From assembly GCA_030549955.1 (NCBI GenBank), contig JAUQQI010000086.1:1-5806 (forward strand): DNA of 5,806 nucleotides, in the 5' to 3' direction. The number at the start of each line of letters is the position of its first letter. The first letter of the stretch is position 1. Under the pieces are notes generated by a model that worked only from the letters and a program-made list of their open reading frames with translations, was not told the DNA's origin and made no database searches. The translations under genes were made by a program, and so were the position numbers. Positions 1-5,463 of the stretch are shown piece by piece. This DNA is from Chloroflexota bacterium. Lineage in GTDB: Bacteria > Chloroflexota > Dehalococcoidia > JAUQQI01.

Positions 1-18
1 ATCCGGTCCGCGGATACG

Positions 19-43
19 TCAACCCGCCGCGGGTATCGGTTGA
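19..43. promoter_or_regulatory. Dyad TCAACC-N13-GGTTGA overlapping the -35 element (possible operator)
   Basis: TCAACC at 19-24 and its reverse complement GGTTGA at 38-43 form an inverted repeat. The right arm covers most of the -35 hexamer. The same hexamer pair recurs at 80-85 and 99-104, with the same 19-bp centre-to-centre distance but opposite arm order. This suggests binding sites for one regulator, either an activator upstream or a repressor blocking the -35. No regulator gene lies in the window, and a six-base arm alone could be chance. Confidence 0.35.
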
Positions 44-68
44 GCCCCGGGGAATGACCGGTTATAAT
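40..68 (+). promoter_or_regulatory. Sigma70/sigmaA-type promoter of the SDR-hyuA-hyuB operon
   Basis: A perfect -10 hexamer TATAAT lies at 63-68. A -35-like TTGAGC (four of six matches to TTGACA) lies at 40-45, giving the optimal 17-nt spacer. Transcription would start near 75-76, leaving a leader of about 95 nt before the dehydrogenase start codon at 171. No other promoter this good is visible ahead of the downstream genes, whose short gaps suggest they are read from here. The -35 overlaps one arm of a TCAACC/GGTTGA dyad (19-43), and the start point abuts a 12-bp inverted repeat (77-107), so regulation by a dimeric DNA-binding protein is plausible. Promoter activity itself is inferred from consensus only. 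Confidence 0.7.
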
Positions 69-76
69 CGGGACAA

Positions 77-107
77 CGGGGTTGATGCCGGGGACGCATC
101 AACCCCG
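77..107. repeat. Perfect 12-bp inverted repeat with 7-nt loop at the presumed transcript start
   Basis: CGGGGTTGATGC (77-88) is exactly complementary to GCATCAACCCCG (96-107), with the loop CGGGGAC (89-95) between. A perfect 12-bp stem is very unlikely by chance. It sits just after the predicted start site, so it could be a DNA operator acting as a roadblock or RNA-polymerase exclusion site, or a strong 5'-end hairpin that protects the mRNA. There is no T tract after it, and it lies downstream of the promoter, so an intrinsic terminator of an upstream gene is unlikely. Confidence 0.75.
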
Positions 108-109
108 GC

Positions 110-149
110 CTACCGCCCGCCGCATCCCGGCCGGTCCCACAACCGGTAG
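110..149 (+). other. Possible second stem-loop in the leader, ahead of the SDR ribosome-binding site
   Basis: CTACCG (110-115) can pair with CGGTAG (144-149), enclosing a 28-nt GC-rich loop. The stem ends nine nucleotides before the Shine-Dalgarno AAGGAGG (158-164), which stays outside it. With the 77-107 hairpin, it would make the first half or more of the leader double-stranded. A six-base stem with a large loop is weak evidence, and no known riboswitch or T-box pattern is recognisable. Confidence 0.25.
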
Positions 150-157
150 ATATCGTG

Positions 158-164
158 AAGGAGG
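158..164 (+). promoter_or_regulatory. Strong Shine-Dalgarno site of the SDR gene
   Basis: AAGGAGG stands six nucleotides before the ATG at 171, a near-ideal match and spacing. It fixes the start of the dehydrogenase at 171. Confidence 0.85.
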
Positions 165-170
165 CGCAGG

Positions 171-998
171 ATGTTTTCTTATGCCGGCAAGACTGCCATC
201 GTTACCGGGGCGGGGAGGGGCATTGGACGGGCGATCTCCCTGGCCTTTGCCCGCCAGGGCGCTGACCTGATTCTCGCCGCCCGATCGGTGAGCGAGCTCC
301 AACAGGTCGCGGCCGAAATCCGCAGTCTGGGTCGAAAGGCCTGGGTCGTACCCACCGATATGAGTCGGCTCGACCAGGCCCAGAACCTCGTCCACGAGGC
401 CGCTCGTCTCGCGGGCAAAATCGATGTTCTCGTGAACAACGCCGGCGGCGGAAGTAGCATCCCCGGCGGCGTCGGCCCCCTCGAGGAGGCGACGCCAGAG
501 GCCTTCGATGCCGTCTATGCCCTCAATGTCAAGGGCCCGTTTTTTGCGGCCCTTCGGGCTGCCGAATACATGAAGGCTCAGGGCACCGGGGGGGTCATCC
601 TGAACATAGTATCTATCGACGGGGTTGCCCCGGCCCCCGGCGAGGCCCTCTACGGGTCGGCCAAGGCCGCCCTTGTAAGCCTGACCGAAAACCTGGCCAT
701 CGAGCTCGGCCGCTACCGGATCCGGGTGAACGCGGTCGCCCCGTCCCTGATTGATACCCGACTGGTAGCCCGCCACCTCCAGACCCCGGAACAGCGCCAG
801 CACCGGGCGTCGTTCTTCCCCCTGGGTCGGGTCGGAAACCCTGAGGATATCGCCGCGGCCGCCGTTTACCTGTGTTCCGACGAGGCCGGTTGGGTTTCGG
901 GCGTCACCCTGCTTGTTGCCGGCGGCGCAAAGGTCCCCTACGAGTACTTCAAGTGGCTGCGGACCGTGAATCCGGTCCCGGCCGAGTTCCGAATGTGA
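171..998 (+). CDS. Classical short-chain dehydrogenase/reductase (FabG-like SDR), 275 aa
   Basis: This is a soluble NAD(P)(H)-dependent oxidoreductase with a Rossmann fold, expected to interconvert an alcohol and a ketone. Visible signatures are TGAGRGIG (residues 12-19, dinucleotide binding), Asp63 (adenine pocket), NNAG (89-92), and the full catalytic tetrad Asn119, Ser148, Tyr161, Lys165 (YxxxK). An RVNAVAP motif follows at 185-191. Arg38 just after the second strand, where NAD-specific members carry Asp, suggests NADP(H) preference. Two departures are seen: the usual VDGG near the end reads VAGG (249-252), and a 23-residue tail follows it. The ATG at 171 is set by an excellent ribosome-binding site. 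It is the first gene of the operon, 23 nt ahead of hyuA. Family assignment is secure, the substrate is not; FabG-type 3-oxoacyl reductase or a secondary-alcohol dehydrogenase are the likeliest options. Confidence 0.93.
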   Translation: MFSYAGKTAIVTGAGRGIGRAISLAFARQGADLILAARSVSELQQVAAEIRSLGRKAWVVPTDMSRLDQAQNLVHEAARLAGKIDVLVNNAGGGSSIPGGVGPLEEATPEAFDAVYALNVKGPFFAALRAAEYMKAQGTGGVILNIVSIDGVAPAPGEALYGSAKAALVSLTENLAIELGRYRIRVNAVAPSLIDTRLVARHLQTPEQRQHRASFFPLGRVGNPEDIAAAAVYLCSDEAGWVSGVTLLVAGGAKVPYEYFKWLRTVNPVPAEFRM

Positions 999-1005
999 TT
1001 TTGCC

Positions 1006-1011
1006 GGGAGG
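1006..1011 (+). promoter_or_regulatory. Shine-Dalgarno site deciding the hyuA start
   Basis: GGGAGG lies 10 nt before the ATG at 1022. The frame is open back to an ATG at 872, inside the SDR gene. This site, together with the family-typical start MTYRIGVDIGGT, shows that 1022 is the real start. Confidence 0.75.
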
Positions 1012-1021
1012 TCGTTGCCGA

Positions 1022-3085
1022 ATGACTTATCGGATTGGCGTCGACATCGGCGGAACCTTCGTCGACTTCTGCGTCTTTGACGAGGAATCGGGCCGGCTCA
1101 CGACCTTCAAGCTCCTGGCCACTCCCGGTTCGCCGGGCCAGGATGTTGCCGGCGGCCTTGGGGCCCTGGCCGCTCAGGGCACCCTCGACCCCGCCCGGGT
1201 CGTCCATTTTGCCCACGGCACGACCGTCGGCGTAAACACCCTCATTCAGCGCCGGGGCGCAAAGCTTGCGCTCCTTTGCACCGAGGGCTTCCGGGATGTC
1301 CTTGAGCTTGGCCGCCTTGACCTGCCGGATATTTTCAACTTGTTCAGCGAGCGGCCGCCGTCCCTGATTCCCAGGGAGCGGGTTGTGCCGGTCCGGGAGC
1401 GCATCCGGGCTGACGGGAGCGTATCCGTCCCGCTGGATGCTAAGGCCCTTAAGCTGGCCCTGGACCGGGCCCGGTCGGTCGGGGCCGAAGGGGTTGTCGT
1501 CTCGTTTATCAATGCCTACAAGAACCCGCAGCACGAGCGGGTGGCAAAGGCCTTCTTCGGGGCCGAAGCCCCGGAGCTTTTTACCGTCTGCTCGACCGAC
1601 GTTTGGCCGGTCATCCGGGAGTATGAGCGGACGGTGACGGCCGTCATCCACGCCTATGTCTATCCGGCCATGCGCCGCTACTTTGATGGCCTCGAGGGGG
1701 CCCTCCGCTCGGCCGGAATCGGCGAGGGAGCCTCGGTCGTCATCACCAAGGTTAACGGCGGGGTAATGGGCGTGCGCCGGGCCGCCGACCACTGCGTCTG
1801 GACCCTCACTTCCGGGCCGGCATCCGGGGTCATCGGGGCCGCCTATGTGGCCGGCCTGGCCGGGGCCCCAAATGTGCTGACCCTGGACGTTGGGGGTACC
1901 AGCGCCGATATCGCCGTCATTACCGACGGCGAACCGATGCTCGGCATGGGCCACCACGTCGGGGGCTACCCCATATACGTCCCGGCCATTATGGTCTCCT
2001 CTATCGGCTGCGGCGGCGGCTCCATCGCCTGGGTCGACGACCTGGGGGTGCTCCGGGTTGGGCCGGAGTCGGCCGGCGCCGAGCCCGGCCCGGCCTGCTA
2101 CGGCCGGGGCGGCCAGCACCCAACCCTTACGGACGCCTTTGCTGTGTGCGGATTCCTGGCCGGCGGAAGCCTCGCCTACGGGGCACTGGCGCCCCGGACC
2201 GACCTGGCGGTCGGGGCCATCAGGACCATTGCCGAACCGATGGGACTTGACCTCTACCGGGCGGCCGAAGCCATCATCAACCTGGCCGTCTCGGACATGT
2301 ACCTGGAAAGCAGCAAACTTCTGGCCCGGTGGGGAATCGACCCCCGGGACCTTTCTCTGCTGGCCTTTGGCGGGGCCGGGCCGATGGTCGGGTGTTTCCT
2401 GGCCCGGGAGCTTGGCATCCGCCGGGTTATCATCCCGCCCTTCCCGGGGGTCTTGAGTGCCGCCGGGGCGGTGCTGGCCGACCTTAAGAGTGACTTTATC
2501 CGGACGGTTCTTATCGACCTGGATGGGGCCGCCGCCGGAAGCCTTAAGGCCGGGTTTGCGGAACTTAAGGCGGCCGCCTTCGAATGGCTCCGGCAGGAAG
2601 GGGGTGTCGCCGATGCCCGGACGGCCGATGTTCGGCTCTCGCTCGATATGCGCTACACCGGCCAGGCCTATGAGATCGAGGTTCCCATCGAGGAACGCTG
2701 GGTCGAAACCGGGGATGTTGAGGCCATCCGGGCCGCCTTTCACGCCCGGCACGAGCAGGTTTACGGCCATTCGGACCCGGCCGCCCCGGTCCAGGCCGTA
2801 AACCTTCGGCTGGTAGTCGTCGCCCCGACCCCGAAGCCGGCCCTGGCCGAGGTCGAGCCGGCCGATTCGGACGAGCCGGAGCCGTTCCGGCTCGGGAAGG
2901 TTTTCTACGCTTCGGCCGAGCAGACGATGCCCTTCTTTAAGCGGCAGGACCTTAAGGCTGGCCACCGGCTCCGGGGCCCGGCGGTGGTCGTCGAGGACGA
3001 CTGCACCGTTTGCATCCCGGCCGGCTTCGAGGGGACCGTCGACCGCTGGGGCAACATCATTCTGGAGGACAGGCTCGATGGATAA
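1022..3085 (+). CDS. hyuA: Hydantoinase/oxoprolinase family A subunit (HyuA-like), 687 aa
   Basis: HyuA-type subunits bind ATP in an ASKHA-like fold and, with HyuB, drive ATP-dependent opening of cyclic amides (N-methylhydantoin, 5-oxoproline, lactams) or carboxylation of ketones. The N-terminal phosphate-binding motif is GVDIGGTFVD (residues 6-15, Asp8 and Asp15), with HGTTVGVN at 65-72. The second ATPase half has DVGGTSAD (289-296), SIGCGGGS (327-334) and PGPACYG (355-361), then FGGAGP (449-454). The C-terminal domain carries MRYTGQAYE (543-551) and HEQVYGH (577-583). Length is near the family's usual size of about 690. The SIGAGGG usual at 327-333 has Cys330, and the usual GGAGPLHA reads GGAGPMVG, losing a commonly conserved His. 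The stop overlaps hyuB by 8 nt, implying translational coupling and a stoichiometric complex. The symbol denotes the family, not a proven hydantoinase. Confidence 0.93.
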   Translation: MTYRIGVDIGGTFVDFCVFDEESGRLTTFKLLATPGSPGQDVAGGLGALAAQGTLDPARVVHFAHGTTVGVNTLIQRRGAKLALLCTEGFRDVLELGRLDLPDIFNLFSERPPSLIPRERVVPVRERIRADGSVSVPLDAKALKLALDRARSVGAEGVVVSFINAYKNPQHERVAKAFFGAEAPELFTVCSTDVWPVIREYERTVTAVIHAYVYPAMRRYFDGLEGALRSAGIGEGASVVITKVNGGVMGVRRAADHCVWTLTSGPASGVIGAAYVAGLAGAPNVLTLDVGGTSADIAVITDGEPMLGMGHHVGGYPIYVPAIMVSSIGCGGGSIAWVDDLGVLRVGPESAGAEPGPACYGRGGQHPTLTDAFAVCGFLAGGSLAYGALAPRTDLAVGAIRTIAEPMGLDLYRAAEAIINLAVSDMYLESSKLLARWGIDPRDLSLLAFGGAGPMVGCFLARELGIRRVIIPPFPGVLSAAGAVLADLKSDFIRTVLIDLDGAAAGSLKAGFAELKAAAFEWLRQEGGVADARTADVRLSLDMRYTGQAYEIEVPIEERWVETGDVEAIRAAFHARHEQVYGHSDPAAPVQAVNLRLVVVAPTPKPALAEVEPADSDEPEPFRLGKVFYASAEQTMPFFKRQDLKAGHRLRGPAVVVEDDCTVCIPAGFEGTVDRWGNIILEDRLDG
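3064..3068 (+). promoter_or_regulatory. Shine-Dalgarno site of hyuB inside the end of hyuA
   Basis: GGAGG lies within the last codons of hyuA, nine nucleotides before the hyuB ATG at 3078. Ribosomes finishing hyuA at 3085 could reinitiate at this site, supporting coupled synthesis of the two subunits. Confidence 0.75.
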
Positions 3086-5057
3086 GGTTACTTTGCAGAT
3101 TTTCGCGAACCAGTGCCGGGCCGCCTGCGCGGTTATGGCCGAGACCCTTTACCGGACGGCCCACTCCACCTTCGTACGGGAGACCTTCGACTTTACGGCG
3201 GGCCTGACGACCCCCGACGGGGAGATGTTCGCCTACTCGGAGGATATCGCTGCCACCTGGTTTGTCGGCCTCAATATGGGCAACGCGATCCGGAAAATCG
3301 GGCATTACGAAGAGGGCGACATCTGCATCACCAATGACCCTTACGGGAGCGGGTTTGTCTGCACCCAGAGCCCCGACACCCACCTCTGGATGCCGATCTT
3401 TCATTCGGGCAGGCTTATGGCCTTCGGCTGCTGTCACGTCCACAACACCGACGTCGGGGGCGCGGTGCCCGGAAGCCTCTCCCGAACCCTCTCGGATGTC
3501 TTCCAGGAGGGCATTCGAATTCCGCCCCTGAAGCTCTTTCGGCGGGGCGAGCTTAACCGGGACCTTCTCGAGGTCTTTCTCACGAACGTCCGGGTTCCCG
3601 ACCAGAACTGGGGAGACCTCAAGGCCCAGGTCGCGGCCCTTAAGGTGGTCGAGCGCAAGGTTAAGCAGATTATCGACCGGTTCGGCCCCGACGCCTTCAG
3701 CGAGGGGATAAGGGCACTTCTCGACCTGGCCGAGCAACAGGCGAGGGCCATCATCCGGTCGATTCCCGACGGGGATTACTTTTTCTGCGACTACGTCGAC
3801 GAAGACGCCGTCACCGGCTATCCTCTGCGGCTGGCGGTGACGATGCGGGTTCGGGGCGACGAGCTTATCCTGGATTTCACCGGGACTGACCCGCAGCTGG
3901 CCTGCTCGCTGAACATTCCCACGGGCGGGAACGAGCGGCACACGGTGCTCCTAGTGGCCCTTTATCATGCGTTTCGGACCCTGGACCCGAATATCCTCTT
4001 AAACAACGGCATTGTAAGACCGATCCGTTGCATCTTGCCCGAGGGAAGTATCGTTAATCCCCGGTACCCGGCCGCGGTGGGTATGCGGTCCCTTACCGGC
4101 GCCCGGCTCCAGGACGTCATTTTAGGCTGTCTAGCCCAGGCCCTGCCCGAGCGGATGCCAGCCTGTGCCAGCGGCAGCATCTCGATGGTTGTGGTTAACA
4201 CGATGGACCCGAAGGCCGGCCGGATTGCGGTCGCAACCATCGAACCGATGGTCGGGGGTGGGGGTGGCGGGCCGTTCCGGGACGGGACGAATGGGGTCGG
4301 GGGCACCATCAGCTTTTTGCATAACACCCCGGTCGAGGTCAACGAGGCCGAGGTCCCGTTTGAAGTCCTTCGCTACGAGCTTATTCCCGACTCGGCCGGG
4401 GCGGGCCTGTGGCGGGGTGGCCTGGGGACGGTCCTTGAGTTTAAAGTCTTTTCGCCGGGCAGTTCGGTCACGGCCCGGAACCGGGACCGGACCCGGTTCA
4501 GGCCCTGGGGCGTAGCCGGCGGCCGGGCCGGTAAGCCCTCGGAGTTTGTCTTAAACCCGGGCACCGACCGCGAACGCAACCTGGGAAATGTGGACGTGGT
4601 CTATCTCGAGCCGGGGGACGTAATACGGATCACGTCCTGCGGGGGCGGGGGCTGGGGCGACCCCTACCGGCGGGACCCGGCCAGGGTGCTCGCCGATGTC
4701 CGGAACGGGTTCGTCTCGGCGGAGGCCGCCGAAGCCGAATACGGGGTTGTTATCCGGGACGGCGAGCTTGACCCGGAGGCAACGGCGCGCCTCCGGGCCA
4801 GCCGGCCGACCCCGGCCGACGGCGAGCGCTTTTTCGAGTTTGGCCCGGAGCGGACGGCCTACGAGGCCGTCTGGACCCGTCGGATGTACGACATCCTCAC
4901 CGAGCTGCTCTGGGGTGTCCCGGTCACCTGGCGGGGGTTCTTTAAGGGCAAGGTCTTCGAGGCCGTCGACGAAATCAGCAAGACCCGGCAGCCGACGCCC
5001 GACGACCTGCGGGCGGTATTTGGCCGGCTTAAAGAGAGCTTTTTCGGCCCGGCCTGA
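3078..5057 (+). CDS. hyuB: Hydantoinase/oxoprolinase family B subunit (HyuB-like), 659 aa
   Basis: HyuB-type subunits carry the ligase/hydrolase half of these ATP-dependent enzymes and use the activated intermediate made by HyuA. Family landmarks run in order: NDPY (residues 86-89), SPD (98-100), HVHNTDVGGAVPGS (120-133), QEGIRIPP, GDLKAQVAA, a six-glycine run followed by PFRDG (393-403), DSAGAGLWRGGLG (438-450) and GGGGWGDP (522-529). The core ends with a YGVVI segment. About 80-90 further residues follow, beginning near FEFGPERTAYEAVW, so the protein is longer than simple members (about 560-590). The canonical NDPYxGGTHxxD reads NDPY, then GSGFVCTQSPD: three extra residues, and Gln97 where the His is expected. 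That His is, to my knowledge, a metal ligand in characterised relatives. Cys95, Cys118 and Cys119 lie close by. The start has a good ribosome-binding site. Family assignment is firm; substrate and metal are open. Confidence 0.93.
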   Translation: MDKVTLQIFANQCRAACAVMAETLYRTAHSTFVRETFDFTAGLTTPDGEMFAYSEDIAATWFVGLNMGNAIRKIGHYEEGDICITNDPYGSGFVCTQSPDTHLWMPIFHSGRLMAFGCCHVHNTDVGGAVPGSLSRTLSDVFQEGIRIPPLKLFRRGELNRDLLEVFLTNVRVPDQNWGDLKAQVAALKVVERKVKQIIDRFGPDAFSEGIRALLDLAEQQARAIIRSIPDGDYFFCDYVDEDAVTGYPLRLAVTMRVRGDELILDFTGTDPQLACSLNIPTGGNERHTVLLVALYHAFRTLDPNILLNNGIVRPIRCILPEGSIVNPRYPAAVGMRSLTGARLQDVILGCLAQALPERMPACASGSISMVVVNTMDPKAGRIAVATIEPMVGGGGGGPFRDGTNGVGGTISFLHNTPVEVNEAEVPFEVLRYELIPDSAGAGLWRGGLGTVLEFKVFSPGSSVTARNRDRTRFRPWGVAGGRAGKPSEFVLNPGTDRERNLGNVDVVYLEPGDVIRITSCGGGGWGDPYRRDPARVLADVRNGFVSAEAAEAEYGVVIRDGELDPEATARLRASRPTPADGERFFEFGPERTAYEAVWTRRMYDILTELLWGVPVTWRGFFKGKVFEAVDEISKTRQPTPDDLRAVFGRLKESFFGPA

Positions 5058-5073
5058 AGGGTAGAACCCCAGG
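5053..5073 (+). terminator. Short hairpin across the hyuB stop codon (weak terminator candidate)
   Basis: CCTG (5053-5056) and GGGT (5059-5062) pair with ACCC (5066-5069) and CAGG (5070-5073), giving an eight-bp stem with a two-A bulge and an AGA loop. The stem contains the hyuB stop TGA (5055-5057). The following TATT is a poor U-tract, so intrinsic termination would be weak. It may instead protect the mRNA 3' end, or be chance in GC-rich sequence. Confidence 0.25.
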
Positions 5074-5463
5074 TATTCGGGAGCAGTAGCATCGCCCGTC
5101 CCGGCCCTGACCCTGGATTGAACGGCCGCGGCATCTACCTGCTGCGAGCGGCCCCTTGGAAAATAACAGGTCCGGTATCCTCCGGCGAAGGCAATATGGG
5201 CTCCACCCTAAACCGTTGAGGCCCCCAGCTGTTCGGCCTACATCGGCGCACGCCTGTCCTGCGCAGGCACGGAGTGCCGGTGCCAGCAGGGGTTCGCCGG
5301 CGTCAGGCCACCGCCGCATCCGAGACCGGCTCTGGTTCGGATCTAACACCACGAGGGCAGCTGTCAGCCTAGTGTCTACCATGACGGTCATGGGAGGCTC
5401 GGGTTGAGCTGGCACAAGGCTATGTCAGCCCGGAATGGACCCTACCGGTGGGGGAGTTGGGCC
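5058..5463. other. 406-bp convergent intergenic region without a supportable gene
   Basis: The region lies between the hyuB stop and the stop of the minus-strand permease. Open frames on both strands here have no good ribosome-binding site and translate to Arg/Pro/Ala/Ser-rich sequence that I cannot match to any family. I see no tRNA cloverleaf, no IS ends and no CRISPR repeat. What it does contain is a set of inverted repeats: overlapping ones at 5246-5301 and a separate dyad at 5366-5399. It could hold a decayed gene or a small non-coding RNA, but nothing in the sequence proves either. Confidence 0.6.
5366..5399. repeat. Two-part dyad: AGCCT/AGGCT enclosing CCATGAC-G-GTCATGG
   Basis: The core CCATGAC (5379-5385), G (5386), GTCATGG (5387-5393) is a perfect 15-bp palindrome. 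Around it, AGCCT (5366-5370) pairs with AGGCT (5395-5399), leaving an eight-nt bulge on the left and one nt on the right. As RNA it forms a triloop hairpin (loop CGG) on either strand. No T-run lies on either side, so a classical terminator is unlikely. It could be a protein-binding site or a 3'-end structure between the convergent units. Confidence 0.45.

Noticed and set aside
872..1021. Upstream ATG at 872 as an N-terminally extended HyuA start
   Set aside because: The extra 50 residues are Arg/Gly-rich, overlap the SDR coding region, and precede the typical family start MTYRIGVDIGGT, which has its own GGGAGG site.
938..2965. Long open frame (675 codons) on the minus strand opposite hyuA
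   Set aside because: Its translation is a Gly/Pro/Arg/Asp-rich string with no family motif. Long antisense frames are expected opposite G+C-rich genes with strong third-position bias, and the plus-strand product has continuous family signatures.
3057..3941. Minus-strand open frame of 294 codons opposite hyuB
   Set aside because: It overlaps the conserved HyuB core on the other strand, has no recognisable domain, and is explained by codon bias.
5124..5153. GGCCGC/GCGGCC inverted repeat as an intrinsic terminator after hyuB
   Set aside because: The 6-bp stem has an 18-nt loop and is followed by CCTTGG rather than a T tract.
5291..5296. GGTTCG resembling a tRNA T-loop
   Set aside because: The flanking bases do not form T, anticodon or acceptor stems of tRNA spacing.
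5156..5407. Plus-strand small open frame of 83 codons after hyuB
   Set aside because: It has no convincing Shine-Dalgarno site, its Arg/Ser/Ala-rich translation matches nothing I know, and the region is full of inverted repeats.
5029..5415. Minus-strand open frame (128 codons) across the hyuB end and the intergenic region
   Set aside because: No ribosome-binding site or family motif is visible, it overlaps the end of hyuB, and its Arg/Pro/Gly-rich composition looks non-coding. A decayed gene cannot be excluded.
5440..5453. CCCTACCGGTGGGG near-palindrome beside the permease stop as a terminator
   Set aside because: It cannot form a stable hairpin with a proper loop and has no U-run on the minus strand.
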